Assembly (NCBI GenBank): GCA_016787485.1
Contig: JAEUUL010000004.1
Span: 186,001 to 250,000 of the forward strand
Length of the DNA: 64,000 nt
From: Bacteroidota bacterium
Lineage (GTDB): Bacteria; Bacteroidota; Bacteroidia; NS11-12g; UBA955
Direction: 5' to 3'
The notes beneath the pieces are model-generated. The model did no database searches, was not told the origin of the DNA, and was given only the letters and a program-made list of their open reading frames with translations. Of this stretch, positions 25,021 through 34,517 are shown piece by piece (the stretch's first letter is position 1; each line of letters opens with the position of its first letter). Made by a program: the position numbers and the translations under genes.

Positions 25021-27204
25021 ATGAAAAGGAATCTCATCCTATTGCTCTTCACTGTTGGTTGTTTCATATCCAACGTTTCAGCACAAGACCTACGACAGAT
25101 AGATTCATTAAAAAATGAATTAAAAAAGCACAAACAGGATGAGGTTGCGGCAAATATTTTGTCCAAACTCACAACAAGCTATTGGGGAATTAATCTTGAT
25201 ACCGCTATGCATTATGCCAAAAGATGCCTGGAATTGTCTGAACGGTTGGGGTATCAGAAAGGGATAGGCAATGCCTGCAGCAATATTGGATGGATTATGC
25301 ACCAAAAAGGAGATTATTTACAGGCCATTGTATTTCATACTAAGGCGTTGGCTATCTATGAAGCTTTGGGTGACAATACAAGTATTGCCAACACATATAA
25401 CATGATGGGAGCTGTGTATAAAAGACAGGGCAATTATCCGAAAGCATTAAGTTACTATTTATCCGCCTTAAAAATCAGTGAAGGATTGGGAAACAGAAAG
25501 ACCATTGGGAATGTGCGTAACAATATAGGCCTGATCTATTCGGCTATGGAAAATTATCCTGAAGCCCTGAAGAATTTCTCAATCTGCCTGGAAATTATGA
25601 AGGAGGTTAAAAACAAAAATGGCGTTGGCGCATGTTACAACAACATGGGCATTGTCTATGACAAACTGGGCAATTATACCGAGGCATTGAAGTATTATTT
25701 GTTGTCTTTAAGTATTGTTCAAGAAACAGGGGAAAAAAAGACAATGGCCGCTGCTTACCAAAATATTGGTATTATTTACCAGAAGAAGGGCAATTTTCCG
25801 GAGGCATTGAAATATCATTTCCTTGCGCTGAAATTGGACGAAGAAATCGGGAACCAATCCAAAATGGCAGTGAGTTACCTTAACATAGGTAAAACATACG
25901 CACTGGAGAAAAAATACGAAACGGCGGCAGAATATCTGTATAAGGCTTTGGCGCTGAGCAAGCAATTGGCCAATTTAGAACAGATTCAATCCAGTTATCG
26001 GGAATTGGCAGCTATGGATAGTGCTAAAGGAAATTACAAAAGATCGATAGAGCACTATATGTTGTACATCACTTACCGTGATAGTTTAAACAACATAGAA
26101 ACCGCAAGAAAAACCCTGGCGCTGCAAATGAATTATGATTTTGAAAAGAAAGAGGATTCACTCAAAGCCGCAAGGGATAAAAGGGAAGCCTCGTTGAAAT
26201 ATGAAAAAAAATTAAGCGAGGAAAAGTTCCTGAGAAGTCAGCAGGAGTTGTTCCTGAAACAAAAAGATCTGGCGCTTAGTAATAAAGAAAAGGACTTGCA
26301 ACACCTGGCGTTTTTGAAAGAGAAGGCAGAAAAGCAGGAAAAGGAAAAGCAACTTACCCTTTCTGAAAAGGAAAACCTTTTAAAGGCATCGGAATTGACT
26401 GTATTGGGCCAGGAGAGGAAATTACAGCTTGCACAGTTATTTGCCCAGGAGCAGGAGATAAAAACCAAAAATGCCCAGCGCAATTTGTTTATCGGAGGAA
26501 CGTTTTTGATGTTGTTATTGGCCAGTTCAATTTTTGTTGGATTGAGAAAAACCTCCAAAGAAAAAAAGCGGAGTGAAACCCTGTTGTTGAACATTCTGCC
26601 CTCTGAAGTCGCCGAAGAGTTAAAAGCCAAGGGAAGCGCCGATGCACAATTAATGGATGAAGTAACCGTGCTGTTTACAGACTTTAAAGGATTTACCCAG
26701 CTTTCTGAAAAGTTAAGTCCGAAAGAATTGGTATCGGAAATCAATGAGTGTTTTTCTGCGTTTGATTATATCATGCAAAAGCATCAGGTGGAAAAAATAA
26801 AAACCATTGGTGATTCGTATATGGCGGCCGGTGGTTTGCCAACTGCCAATACCACCCATGCAAATGACGTTGTACTGGCTGCGCTGGAAATTCAGCAGTT
26901 TATGCAAGAGCATAAGGCCACCAGACAATCCAAAGGACAATTGTTTTTTGAAATCCGGATAGGGGTGCATACCGGCCCTGTGGTTGCGGGAATCGTTGGC
27001 GTTAAAAAATTCGCATACGACATCTGGGGTGATACGGTCAACACAGCCAGCCGGATGGAGAGCAGCGGAGAAGTAGGCAAAGTGAACATCAGCGAAACCA
27101 CCTATGAGATGGTGAAAGACAAATTCTCCTGCACGCATCGCGGAAAAATAGATGCCAAAGGCAAAGGTGAAATGGATATGTATTTTGTAGAGAGCAAGGC
27201 ATAA
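25021..27204 (+). CDS. TPR-repeat sensor with class III adenylate cyclase domain
   Basis: 727 residues: signal peptide (ILLLFTVGCFISNVSAQ); about seven tetratricopeptide repeats at 40-340 (for example GNYPKALSYYLSALKISEGL); a long charged coiled coil to ~485; one membrane span (LFIGGTFLMLLLASSIFVGL); and a cyclase domain at 540-727. Both metal aspartates are present (LFTDFKGFT, Asp554; TIGDSYM, Asp598). The adenine-selecting pair is Lys592 (EKIKT) and the Asp of YDIWG, so it should make cAMP in the cytoplasm. The topology puts the TPRs in the periplasm, suggesting a periplasmic peptide or protein input. A paralogue follows in the same direction. Confidence 0.9.
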   Translation: MKRNLILLLFTVGCFISNVSAQDLRQIDSLKNELKKHKQDEVAANILSKLTTSYWGINLDTAMHYAKRCLELSERLGYQKGIGNACSNIGWIMHQKGDYLQAIVFHTKALAIYEALGDNTSIANTYNMMGAVYKRQGNYPKALSYYLSALKISEGLGNRKTIGNVRNNIGLIYSAMENYPEALKNFSICLEIMKEVKNKNGVGACYNNMGIVYDKLGNYTEALKYYLLSLSIVQETGEKKTMAAAYQNIGIIYQKKGNFPEALKYHFLALKLDEEIGNQSKMAVSYLNIGKTYALEKKYETAAEYLYKALALSKQLANLEQIQSSYRELAAMDSAKGNYKRSIEHYMLYITYRDSLNNIETARKTLALQMNYDFEKKEDSLKAARDKREASLKYEKKLSEEKFLRSQQELFLKQKDLALSNKEKDLQHLAFLKEKAEKQEKEKQLTLSEKENLLKASELTVLGQERKLQLAQLFAQEQEIKTKNAQRNLFIGGTFLMLLLASSIFVGLRKTSKEKKRSETLLLNILPSEVAEELKAKGSADAQLMDEVTVLFTDFKGFTQLSEKLSPKELVSEINECFSAFDYIMQKHQVEKIKTIGDSYMAAGGLPTANTTHANDVVLAALEIQQFMQEHKATRQSKGQLFFEIRIGVHTGPVVAGIVGVKKFAYDIWGDTVNTASRMESSGEVGKVNISETTYEMVKDKFSCTHRGKIDAKGKGEMDMYFVESKA

Positions 27205-27375
27205 AAATCACCATTTTCAATAACCGGCCTGGTAAATTCAATACATGTGCCGCGACCAATGGCCATGTCAGCATTTGCCGGTAATGTGTGCATATGGCTT
27301 GCAAACCTGATTCTCAGTCTGCTAAAACCAGAACAGGCCATACCATCGATTTGCAGTAGATTTGTGCCACCCTCC

Positions 27376-29193
27376 ATGCGTTTGTTCTTTTACGGGTTAT
27401 TGTTGTTGAGTGCCATGCATCTGCGGGCGGAGTCTTATCCGGCCAAGATACAGCGTGCCATGAAAATGGAAGACGATACCCGCAAGGCTGACAGTCTGTT
27501 GTCTATCATGCAGGGCTTGAACCGGGCAGACAGTTTGTGGTCTGACCATGCACTGGAGTTGCTGAATGAAACCGTGCGGGTGAGTGAAAAACTGCAGTAC
27601 CGCAAGGGGTTGATGGAATCCCATTTTCTCCTGGGTAACGCCTATCTGTTCCGCAACGACTTAAAGAGAAGCATTGCCGGCTATATCCGTTGTGAAAAAT
27701 ATGCAGAGCAGTTTCAGGATCCATACTGGCTGTCGCGCGGACTGATGGGCATGGGCCTGATTCATTACCAGCAGGAGAGATGGAAAACGGCCTTTGAACT
27801 GTTTAACCGCAGCCTTAACCTGAGCCGGAATATGGACGACCGGAAACGGGTGGCGCGGCAGTTGTACCTGTGCGGCTTATGCCAGGGAAAGATTGACAAT
27901 TTAGCGGCCAGTTTGAGCCTGCTGGACAGCGCCGAAAGGATATACGCACAGTTCAACGCTGCAGATGAACTGCACGAGGTGGCCGCGGGCAAGGCCTATG
28001 CCCTGCGCAAAAGTGGCAGGAATGCAGAGGCTGAGCAGCTGTACCGGAATGTTTTGACAGATTACCAAAGCGGCAAGTGGAATGAGGAATTGGGGATGGT
28101 TGTATGCCGCACCGGACTGGGAGAAATTGCATTTGCCCAAGGCCGTATAAACCAGGCACTTGAGCAGGCACTGGCAGCAGAAAAACACCTGGCAGCCGAT
28201 AAATACGGAAGCTGGATCAGCAGGGAATTGTACAGCTTGTTGTTTCGCATTCAGCAGAAACTGGGGAATTACCAGGCTGCACTTGCTTACAACCTGAAAT
28301 ACCAGGAATTACAGAATGTGGCGCACAACTGGGAAGCGGGAGTGCTGGCCATAGAACAACAAACCCTGCACGATTTTGAAAAGCAGCGATCCCTGCGCGA
28401 AGCGCGGTATGAAAACGAACTGACCAGTCAGCGGCGCACACGCAGTGGATTGGGGGTGATAGCCATTGTGCTCTTGCTGAGCATGATAGCTGTGTTTGTT
28501 GCTTATCGCGCGGTGAGCCGTCAGCGGAAAATGAGTGAAAAGCTTTTGCTCAATATTTTGCCGGAAGAAACGGCCAGGGAGCTGAAAACCCATGGCGCCG
28601 CCATACCGAAACTGCACAAAACAGTGGCCATTGTTTTTGCCGACATCAAAGACTTTACCCATATCGCAGAGAATATGGCGCCGGAAAAACTCGTAAAGCG
28701 GCTGGATCAGGTTTTCAGCATTTTCGACGACATAATGCTGGTGCACGGACTGGAAAAAATCAAGACCATAGGAGATGCCTATATGGCTGTTGCAGGCCTG
28801 AACAAAGACAGCGGAAACCCTTGTCTGGCAGCAGTTGCGGCATCGGAAGACATGCTGAAAGCGGTGGAGGAACTGAACAAAGCGCATGTGTCCGGTGAAG
28901 CGGTGTTTCAATTCCGCATCGGCATCCATACCGGACCTGTGATCAGCGGGGTGGTGGGCAAGAAAAAATACAGCTACGACATATGGGGCGACACGGTAAA
29001 TGTCGCCGCACGTATGGAACAAAACTCGCATCCCGGCCGCATCAACATTTCGGGTGATACATGGCTGCAGGTGAAGGACAAATACAAGTGCAGCCACCGG
29101 GGAAAAATACCGGCCAAGAATAAGGGAGAGATTGATATGTATTACGTGGAAACCAGAATTGAAAGGGCTAATCCACCCGCCGGAGTGGGTTAA
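27376..29193 (+). CDS. TPR-repeat sensor with class III adenylate cyclase domain, paralogue
   Basis: 605 residues from the ATG at 27376, which begins a clean signal peptide (MRLFFYGLLLLSAMHLRAES); upstream in-frame ATGs place this internally. Degenerate TPRs cover about 40-330, then a helical linker, one membrane span (GLGVIAIVLLLSMIAVFVAY) and a cyclase domain with both metal aspartates (VFADIKDFT, KTIGDAYM) and the Lys/Asp adenine pair (EKIKT, YDIWG). Same architecture as the gene 171 bases upstream but with weaker repeats and no long coiled coil. The two probably arose by duplication and may answer different signals. Confidence 0.9.
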   Translation: MRLFFYGLLLLSAMHLRAESYPAKIQRAMKMEDDTRKADSLLSIMQGLNRADSLWSDHALELLNETVRVSEKLQYRKGLMESHFLLGNAYLFRNDLKRSIAGYIRCEKYAEQFQDPYWLSRGLMGMGLIHYQQERWKTAFELFNRSLNLSRNMDDRKRVARQLYLCGLCQGKIDNLAASLSLLDSAERIYAQFNAADELHEVAAGKAYALRKSGRNAEAEQLYRNVLTDYQSGKWNEELGMVVCRTGLGEIAFAQGRINQALEQALAAEKHLAADKYGSWISRELYSLLFRIQQKLGNYQAALAYNLKYQELQNVAHNWEAGVLAIEQQTLHDFEKQRSLREARYENELTSQRRTRSGLGVIAIVLLLSMIAVFVAYRAVSRQRKMSEKLLLNILPEETARELKTHGAAIPKLHKTVAIVFADIKDFTHIAENMAPEKLVKRLDQVFSIFDDIMLVHGLEKIKTIGDAYMAVAGLNKDSGNPCLAAVAASEDMLKAVEELNKAHVSGEAVFQFRIGIHTGPVISGVVGKKKYSYDIWGDTVNVAARMEQNSHPGRINISGDTWLQVKDKYKCSHRGKIPAKNKGEIDMYYVETRIERANPPAGVG

Positions 29194-29514
29194 CCGGGAG
29201 TTTAATCCTCCGGATTTTACAGCCATCGGTATCAGGAGTTGGGTCGGCCTGGCCTCAAAGAATGGAAGGTGGCACACTTCAACAGGCTCAGTGTGACAGC
29301 CTTGAATAAATTTCGCGCCGGCCCGTCCGAATGGCCCAGCCGGGCGGGCTTGCGATCCTTTCGGAAGGAAAAATGTTCTGTTGTAACTCTCGGTCAGCAT
29401 GTAAATCATGATTGCAAAATCCGCGGCAATCGTTGCAAATTCACCCGAAATGGGTTAATTGTTGTACCTTTGCAGCAGCACACCGCTGTGAAGCGGAGTC
29501 AACCTTATAGTTCC
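29194..29514. other. 321-bp intergenic region with repeat fragment
   Basis: No gene is seen. 29237-29330 resembles, in a decayed form, the GGCCTGGCCTCA...AATGAAGG...TTTCGCGCCGGC part of the composite repeat seen at 53.7 and 61 kb. The promoter box for the pseudouridine synthase gene lies at the right end. Confidence 0.5.
29465..29472 (+). promoter_or_regulatory. Bacteroidota -7 box for pseudouridine synthase gene
   Basis: TACCTTTG, followed by C, is a textbook -7 element for this phylum, 42 bases before the ATG at 29515. Confidence 0.65.
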
Positions 29515-31212
29515 ATGGCACCCAAAAAAGAAAACGGAAGGGGCAGCAAATTTCAAAAGCGCCTTCCCACCGAAACCCGCCCGCGGGTGGTTCGTAAAAC
29601 AGAAAACCGCAGCGAGAACACCGCTGCTCCGCGCAAAACCCGCAAATCAACGGATGGAGAGGATTCCTACTTCTCCCGCAGCAAAACCCCTTACAGCAGA
29701 GGCAACGACAGACTGGATTCCGGCCGTCGCAACAGCTACACATCACGCAACAGCTCAGGCGGAGATGACAGCAATTCCCGCGGCAGAAACCCCCGTTTCG
29801 GAGGCCGTGGAGATGCACCTGCAACAGGCCGCCGCACTTCTTTCAACTCCCGCAACAGCGGTGGGGCTGACGAAAATGCCCCACGTGGCAGAAACCCCCG
29901 TTTCAACAGTCGGGGTGATGCACCTTCTACAGGCCGTCGTACTTCCTACAACTCAAGAAATACAGCGGGCGGAGATGACAACGCTACCCGCGGTCGCAAT
30001 ACACGCTATGGGAGCCGGGGCGATGCGCCCGGTACAGGCCGCCGCAATTCGTCCTATCCGCGCACGGACCGGGAGGAGAATACAGACCGTCCCAATAAAC
30101 GGTTTGTGAGCAGAGACAATACTGCAGATTCACCCCGCAGCCGCAAGCCCGGCACCTATACACGCAGCAACGATTTTGGCAGTAAGCCACCCCGCAGCCG
30201 TTCTTATGGCGACAAACCCCGTGGTTTTTCCAATCGCAATGAGTCTAGCGGCGACGATAGAAACAAAACCTTCAGAAAAAGCAGTCCGCAAACGGGCGAC
30301 GATGCGAACAAACGCATAAACCGCAGTCCGGCAAGTGAAGCCAGGCGCGAAACACGCAAGCTGGACCGAAAGATGGTGAAAAACACCCGCAAAAATTCTC
30401 AGGCCAATTATAAGGGCTCTGCCAAAAAGCTGAACAAAGCCGGCGACAACCTGAGCCGCGGCAAAGAACTGGTTGAAACCGAAGTGCGGCTGAACCGTTA
30501 TATCGCAAACAGTGGTTTGTGCAGTCGCCGCGAAGCCGATGCGTTGATAACCCAGGGTCTGGTGCATATCAACGGAGTGGTGGTGACAGAAATGGGCACC
30601 AAAGTGAACCCCGGAGATGTGGTAAAGGTGGACGGGCAGAAAATTACCCCTGAAAAAGCGGTGTATATTCTCCTGAACAAGCCCAAAGGCTACATCACCA
30701 GCACCATGGATCCGGAAGGCCGGCCTACGGTGATGGATTTGCTGGACCTGCCTGGCAAGGAACGCATTTACCCCATAGGCAGACTCGACCGCAATACCAC
30801 CGGGGTACTGCTGCTCACCAACGACGGCGATCTGGCCCAGAAACTCATGCACCCCAGTTTTGAAATCAAAAAAGTCTATAAAGCGAAACTCGATCACAAA
30901 CCCAGCAGGGACCATATGCTGGCCTGGGTGAATGGTGTGGAACTGGAAGACGGATTTATGTCATTTGAGCAATGCGGATTTGTAGATCCCGAGGACGATA
31001 CCCTGCTGGGCGTGGAAATTCACAGCGGCCGCAACCGCATTGTGCGCCGCATGTTCGAGCATTTTGGCTACGAGGTGCTGGGTCTTGACCGCGTTTTGCT
31101 GGGCGACTTTGACCACGTAAAACTGGGCAGAGGCAAATGGCGTTTCCTTTCAGAAAAAGAGGAAGAATACGTGATGCGCCTGAAACGGATGAAGCCGAAG
31201 AACAAGAACTGA
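29515..31212 (+). CDS. RsuA/RluB-type rRNA pseudouridine synthase with long repetitive Arg/Gly-rich N-terminus
   Basis: 565 residues from the ATG at 29515 (MAPKKENGRG). The last ~250 are a complete pseudouridine synthase: S4 RNA-binding domain (VRLNRYIANSGLCSRREADA), catalytic GRLDRNTTGVLLLTNDGDLA with the Asp of GRLD, and HSGRNRIVRRMFEHFGY. It would isomerise uridine in rRNA, most like RluB. The first ~310 residues are low-complexity, positively charged and repetitive, with about three ~35-residue units each containing RGRNPRF, GDAP and TGRR. Such tails are known in Bacteroidota RluB-like proteins and probably bind RNA. Confidence 0.9.
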   Translation: MAPKKENGRGSKFQKRLPTETRPRVVRKTENRSENTAAPRKTRKSTDGEDSYFSRSKTPYSRGNDRLDSGRRNSYTSRNSSGGDDSNSRGRNPRFGGRGDAPATGRRTSFNSRNSGGADENAPRGRNPRFNSRGDAPSTGRRTSYNSRNTAGGDDNATRGRNTRYGSRGDAPGTGRRNSSYPRTDREENTDRPNKRFVSRDNTADSPRSRKPGTYTRSNDFGSKPPRSRSYGDKPRGFSNRNESSGDDRNKTFRKSSPQTGDDANKRINRSPASEARRETRKLDRKMVKNTRKNSQANYKGSAKKLNKAGDNLSRGKELVETEVRLNRYIANSGLCSRREADALITQGLVHINGVVVTEMGTKVNPGDVVKVDGQKITPEKAVYILLNKPKGYITSTMDPEGRPTVMDLLDLPGKERIYPIGRLDRNTTGVLLLTNDGDLAQKLMHPSFEIKKVYKAKLDHKPSRDHMLAWVNGVELEDGFMSFEQCGFVDPEDDTLLGVEIHSGRNRIVRRMFEHFGYEVLGLDRVLLGDFDHVKLGRGKWRFLSEKEEEYVMRLKRMKPKNKN

Positions 31213-31213
31213 T

Positions 31214-32581
31214 TTATTCCTTCAACAGACTGACTGCAGCCGGAACATCGGTGCGCAGTCGCCACTCCATGGGCCATCCATTGTTCCATTGGGCGCGGTT
31301 TGCATTGACAAACCCTATGGGCAGGCCTTGCCACACCCCCAGTTGCTGACCTTTGGTTTGCAGCGGGTTGGGCAGGGAATTGCGTTTGAGATATTGCAAA
31401 ACCGTCTCGTCGTCCCATTGCTGCACCGGCCAGTCGCAGGACAGAATGCCCTGGAGTAATGCGAGTGCGGAATTGGGCTTAAAATCCTGATGAAAATACC
31501 TTCCCAAAGGAGTCCCTGCGTTGACAATGCCCGGAATATTTTCAAAGAGTTCGGGCAGGGTGCCTGCATTTACATCGCGCAAGCCGTACAGCACCTGTTC
31601 ATATTCATGCACGCACAAATCTGCCGGCCATTTGCCGGTGGGCGCCTGCAACACACATCGCTTTGCCGGATTGCGGGGTGGTTTGGCATGGGCTGTTTTT
31701 TGCAATAAGGCAATGAAAAACCCCTCGCCCATGGTGCGGTGCGGCAGTGCGCGGTACATGCCGGGGGTTTCACTGAAGAAGTGAGCCAATTCCGGCAGGG
31801 CAGGATCCACCAGCTCGGCACCCAGTTCACGGCAAATGAATTGTACGTTTTCTTCATTTTCCCTGCGGTTGTAGGTGCAGGTGCTGTACAGCAAAAACCC
31901 TCCTTCTTTCAACGCGGGCCAAAGGTCTGAAGCAATGCGTTGCTGGCGTTCTGCGCAGAGTTGCACGTTTTGTAAGCTCCATTCGGCAATGCTGTCCGGG
32001 TCTTTCCGAAACATCCCTTCTCCACTGCAGGGCATATCTGCCAGAATGAGGTCGTAAACGGCGCCGGACCGGCCAAACCGCTGGGCATCGGACCGGGTGA
32101 TGAAGTGATTTGCCCTGCCCCATTTGGACAGGTTTTCCTGCAGTACCGCGTTTCGGGTACCTATGACCTCATTGGCCACCAGCACATCTCCGGGGCGAAG
32201 TATACTGGCAAGGTGGGTGCTTTTGCCACCCGGTGCGGCACACAGATCCAGCACCTTTGCCTCTGCATCCATGGTTTGCAGCAGGTGGGCAGCAAGGGTA
32301 CCAGCTATCATACTCGAAGCCTCCTGAACATAGTATGCCCCTGCATGAAACGCAGGATCAGCCGCAAAAAACGGCCGTTCGGCAAGGTAAAAACCATTTT
32401 CACACCAAGGCACGGAATGATGTGATACCCCAAGACCATGGCCCTTCCATTTTTCATGATTGATTCTGATGGACACCGGCACCGGCAGCTGAAAACTGTC
32501 GGTAAGGCCTTGCACTTCTGCGGCGGGCAGTGCAGAATTCAGTGAGGACAGAAAGCCGGAAGGTAGTTGAGATGGGTTCAT
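31214..32581 (-). CDS. rRNA cytosine-C5 methyltransferase (RsmF/NOL1-NOP2-Sun family)
   Basis: 455 residues from the ATG at 32581, which overlaps the menC stop as ATGA. SAM-binding block DLCAAPGGKSTHLAS, then ADMPCSGEGMFRKDP and STCTYNRRENEENV, which hold the two cysteines typical of m5C RNA methyltransferases. A C-terminal region with an RsmF-like domain follows. It would methylate a cytosine in 16S rRNA; the exact position cannot be told from sequence alone. It is convergent with the pseudouridine synthase gene, one base apart. It shares an overlapping operon with menaquinone genes, though the functions are unrelated. Confidence 0.88.
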   Translation of the reverse strand: MNPSQLPSGFLSSLNSALPAAEVQGLTDSFQLPVPVSIRINHEKWKGHGLGVSHHSVPWCENGFYLAERPFFAADPAFHAGAYYVQEASSMIAGTLAAHLLQTMDAEAKVLDLCAAPGGKSTHLASILRPGDVLVANEVIGTRNAVLQENLSKWGRANHFITRSDAQRFGRSGAVYDLILADMPCSGEGMFRKDPDSIAEWSLQNVQLCAERQQRIASDLWPALKEGGFLLYSTCTYNRRENEENVQFICRELGAELVDPALPELAHFFSETPGMYRALPHRTMGEGFFIALLQKTAHAKPPRNPAKRCVLQAPTGKWPADLCVHEYEQVLYGLRDVNAGTLPELFENIPGIVNAGTPLGRYFHQDFKPNSALALLQGILSCDWPVQQWDDETVLQYLKRNSLPNPLQTKGQQLGVWQGLPIGFVNANRAQWNNGWPMEWRLRTDVPAAVSLLKE

Positions 32582-33591
32582 TGTGCAGCGGACGTATACC
32601 ACAATTTTTCTCCCTGCAGGTATGTGGTGGCTTCGAAATTCGTTTTGTAAAGAGAACCGGTACCCAGGCCCTGATGCAGGGGATTTTTCTTTGTCGCCAC
32701 CCATTGGGCAATGGCTCCCAGTCCAATATTGCTTTCAAGGGCACTGGTGGCCCACCAGCCAATATTTTGTTTTTCTGCAGCTGCAATCCATTGATCAGCA
32801 GCGGTAAAGCCGCCCAGCAGGGTGGGCTTGAGAATGATAAATGCCGGTTTGATGGTTTTCAACAGAACCGCTACTTTTTCCGGGTCACGCCCGATAAGTT
32901 CTTCGTCCAGCGCAATGGGAAGGGCGCTATCGGCACACAGTTTGGCCATGGCTTCTGCTTGTCCGGCACGGATGGGTTGTTCTATGCTGTGGATTCCAAA
33001 ACGCTGAAAATCTTTCAGAATTTCCGGGGCAGTGTCTGCTGTGTAAGCTCCGTTTGCATCCAGGCGGATCTCCAGTGAAAACGGATTTTTCTCTTTTCGG
33101 ATTTTCTCAAGCAAACGGCATTCGGCATCGTGGTCCAGCGCACCCACTTTGAATTTCAGGCAACGGAACCCGGCTTGTATTTTTAGCAGCGCACTTGCAT
33201 ACATGGACTCAATGTCATCCATCCATACCAGTCCATTGATTGGGATATGGGTTTCACCGCGGGTAAAAGCACTGGGGTAAAGCAATCCCCTGCCTCCCTG
33301 CTTCCAGTCCAGCCAGGCGCATTCAATGGCAAATTGCAGGGCAGGGTAAGGTTTGGCACGTTCTATCCATTCCGCTGCACAGAGGTTTTCACCAGCCCAG
33401 CTGGCAGTGACTTGCTCAAAATCTTCCCTTCCGTCCACACTCAGATCCGGCAGGGGTGAGGCTTCTCCTGTGCCAGTGATGCCATTTTCTGACAGCCCTA
33501 TGAGCCAGCCGTTTTTAAGTGCGTATTCACCCCGGCTTGTTTTTGCCGGTTTTAAGAATTCAATGCTAAAGGCTTTGCATTCAACGATCAT
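32578..33591 (-). CDS. menC: o-Succinylbenzoate synthase (enolase superfamily)
   Basis: 337 residues from the ATG at 33591 (ATGA overlap with menA). Enolase-superfamily hallmarks are in order: the KFKVG lysine, RLDANGAY, the metal ligands of SIEQP and ALDEE, and the LKPTLLGGF lysine. It would dehydrate SHCHC to o-succinylbenzoate in menaquinone synthesis. The neighbouring menA supports MenC over dipeptide epimerase, which has a similar fold. No other men genes are in the window. Confidence 0.88.
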   Translation of the reverse strand: MIVECKAFSIEFLKPAKTSRGEYALKNGWLIGLSENGITGTGEASPLPDLSVDGREDFEQVTASWAGENLCAAEWIERAKPYPALQFAIECAWLDWKQGGRGLLYPSAFTRGETHIPINGLVWMDDIESMYASALLKIQAGFRCLKFKVGALDHDAECRLLEKIRKEKNPFSLEIRLDANGAYTADTAPEILKDFQRFGIHSIEQPIRAGQAEAMAKLCADSALPIALDEELIGRDPEKVAVLLKTIKPAFIILKPTLLGGFTAADQWIAAAEKQNIGWWATSALESNIGLGAIAQWVATKKNPLHQGLGTGSLYKTNFEATTYLQGEKLWYTSAAQ

Positions 33592-34517
33592 ACAAAAAAC
33601 CAAACAATGATAAAAAATACAACTGCAAGGATTAAAATGGATAAGGAGAGTCGCTTCAACTCTTTGTTCCAGTCCTCGCGGGTTTCAAGCATAGGAATTT
33701 TGGAGGTATGGGCGGCGAACAACAGATACACCGGTGAGAACACGATGAGCACCATGGCAAATTCCAAAGGATGCAGTCCGTTAGTATTAAAGATATGATA
33801 TAAAAAACAACCTGTAACCAACAATGAACCAACGGAAAGTAAAAATTTGTGATAGACATAAGAACCCGCTTTTCCCATTCGGATGGCCAGGGTGATTTTG
33901 CCGCTGGCTGAGTCCGAATCGCGGTCACGCATATTGTTTACATTCAAAACCGCCGTGCACAGCATTCCCATGCCCACTGAGGCCATCCAAACCGGAGTTG
34001 TGAGTGCATTGCCCAGCAGAAAAACAGTACCACAAATGGCCACGGGCCCGAAAAACAGGAATACGAATACATCTCCCAGTCCCAGGTAGGCATAAGCTTT
34101 GCGTCCCACTGTGTATGCAATGGCAGCTGCGATAGCGGCAAGGCCCAGCAGCAATAGCAGCCAGCTGGAGCCAGACCATTGGCCGGACAGGTATAAAAGC
34201 GAAATTCCGGACAACAGGCAGGCAATGACGGTGATGTAAATGCCGGTGCGCATGGCCGAAGGCGAAATGGCGCCGCTGCTCAGGGCACGGTCAGTGCGGC
34301 CTGCAGCCTGATCGGTTCCTTTTACAAAATCACCGTAATCGTTGGCAAAATTGCTGAGAATCTGCAGCAGCAGGGCAGTACTGAGTGCCAGTAACCATGT
34401 GCCGGGATAGAAATGCAGATGCAGATAACTGAGTGCACCGGCCATGATGATTACACTGGCTGCCAGGGGCAAGGTGCGCAGGCGTGCTGCTTTTATCCAG
34501 GCTTTCAGCATGGGCAT
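33588..34517 (-). CDS. menA: 1,4-Dihydroxy-2-naphthoate polyprenyltransferase
   Basis: 309 residues from the ATG at 34517, which overlaps the previous stop (TAATG); an ATG two codons later is also possible. An integral membrane UbiA-family prenyltransferase with about eight or nine spans. The polyprenyl-diphosphate/Mg site is NFANDYGDFVKGTDQ and the second aspartate region is NNMRDRDSDSASGK. It attaches the isoprenoid tail in menaquinone synthesis. The four-gene overlap run (SDR, menA, menC, methyltransferase) indicates one transcript. Confidence 0.92.
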   Translation of the reverse strand: MPMLKAWIKAARLRTLPLAASVIIMAGALSYLHLHFYPGTWLLALSTALLLQILSNFANDYGDFVKGTDQAAGRTDRALSSGAISPSAMRTGIYITVIACLLSGISLLYLSGQWSGSSWLLLLLGLAAIAAAIAYTVGRKAYAYLGLGDVFVFLFFGPVAICGTVFLLGNALTTPVWMASVGMGMLCTAVLNVNNMRDRDSDSASGKITLAIRMGKAGSYVYHKFLLSVGSLLVTGCFLYHIFNTNGLHPLEFAMVLIVFSPVYLLFAAHTSKIPMLETREDWNKELKRLSLSILILAVVFFIIVWFFV

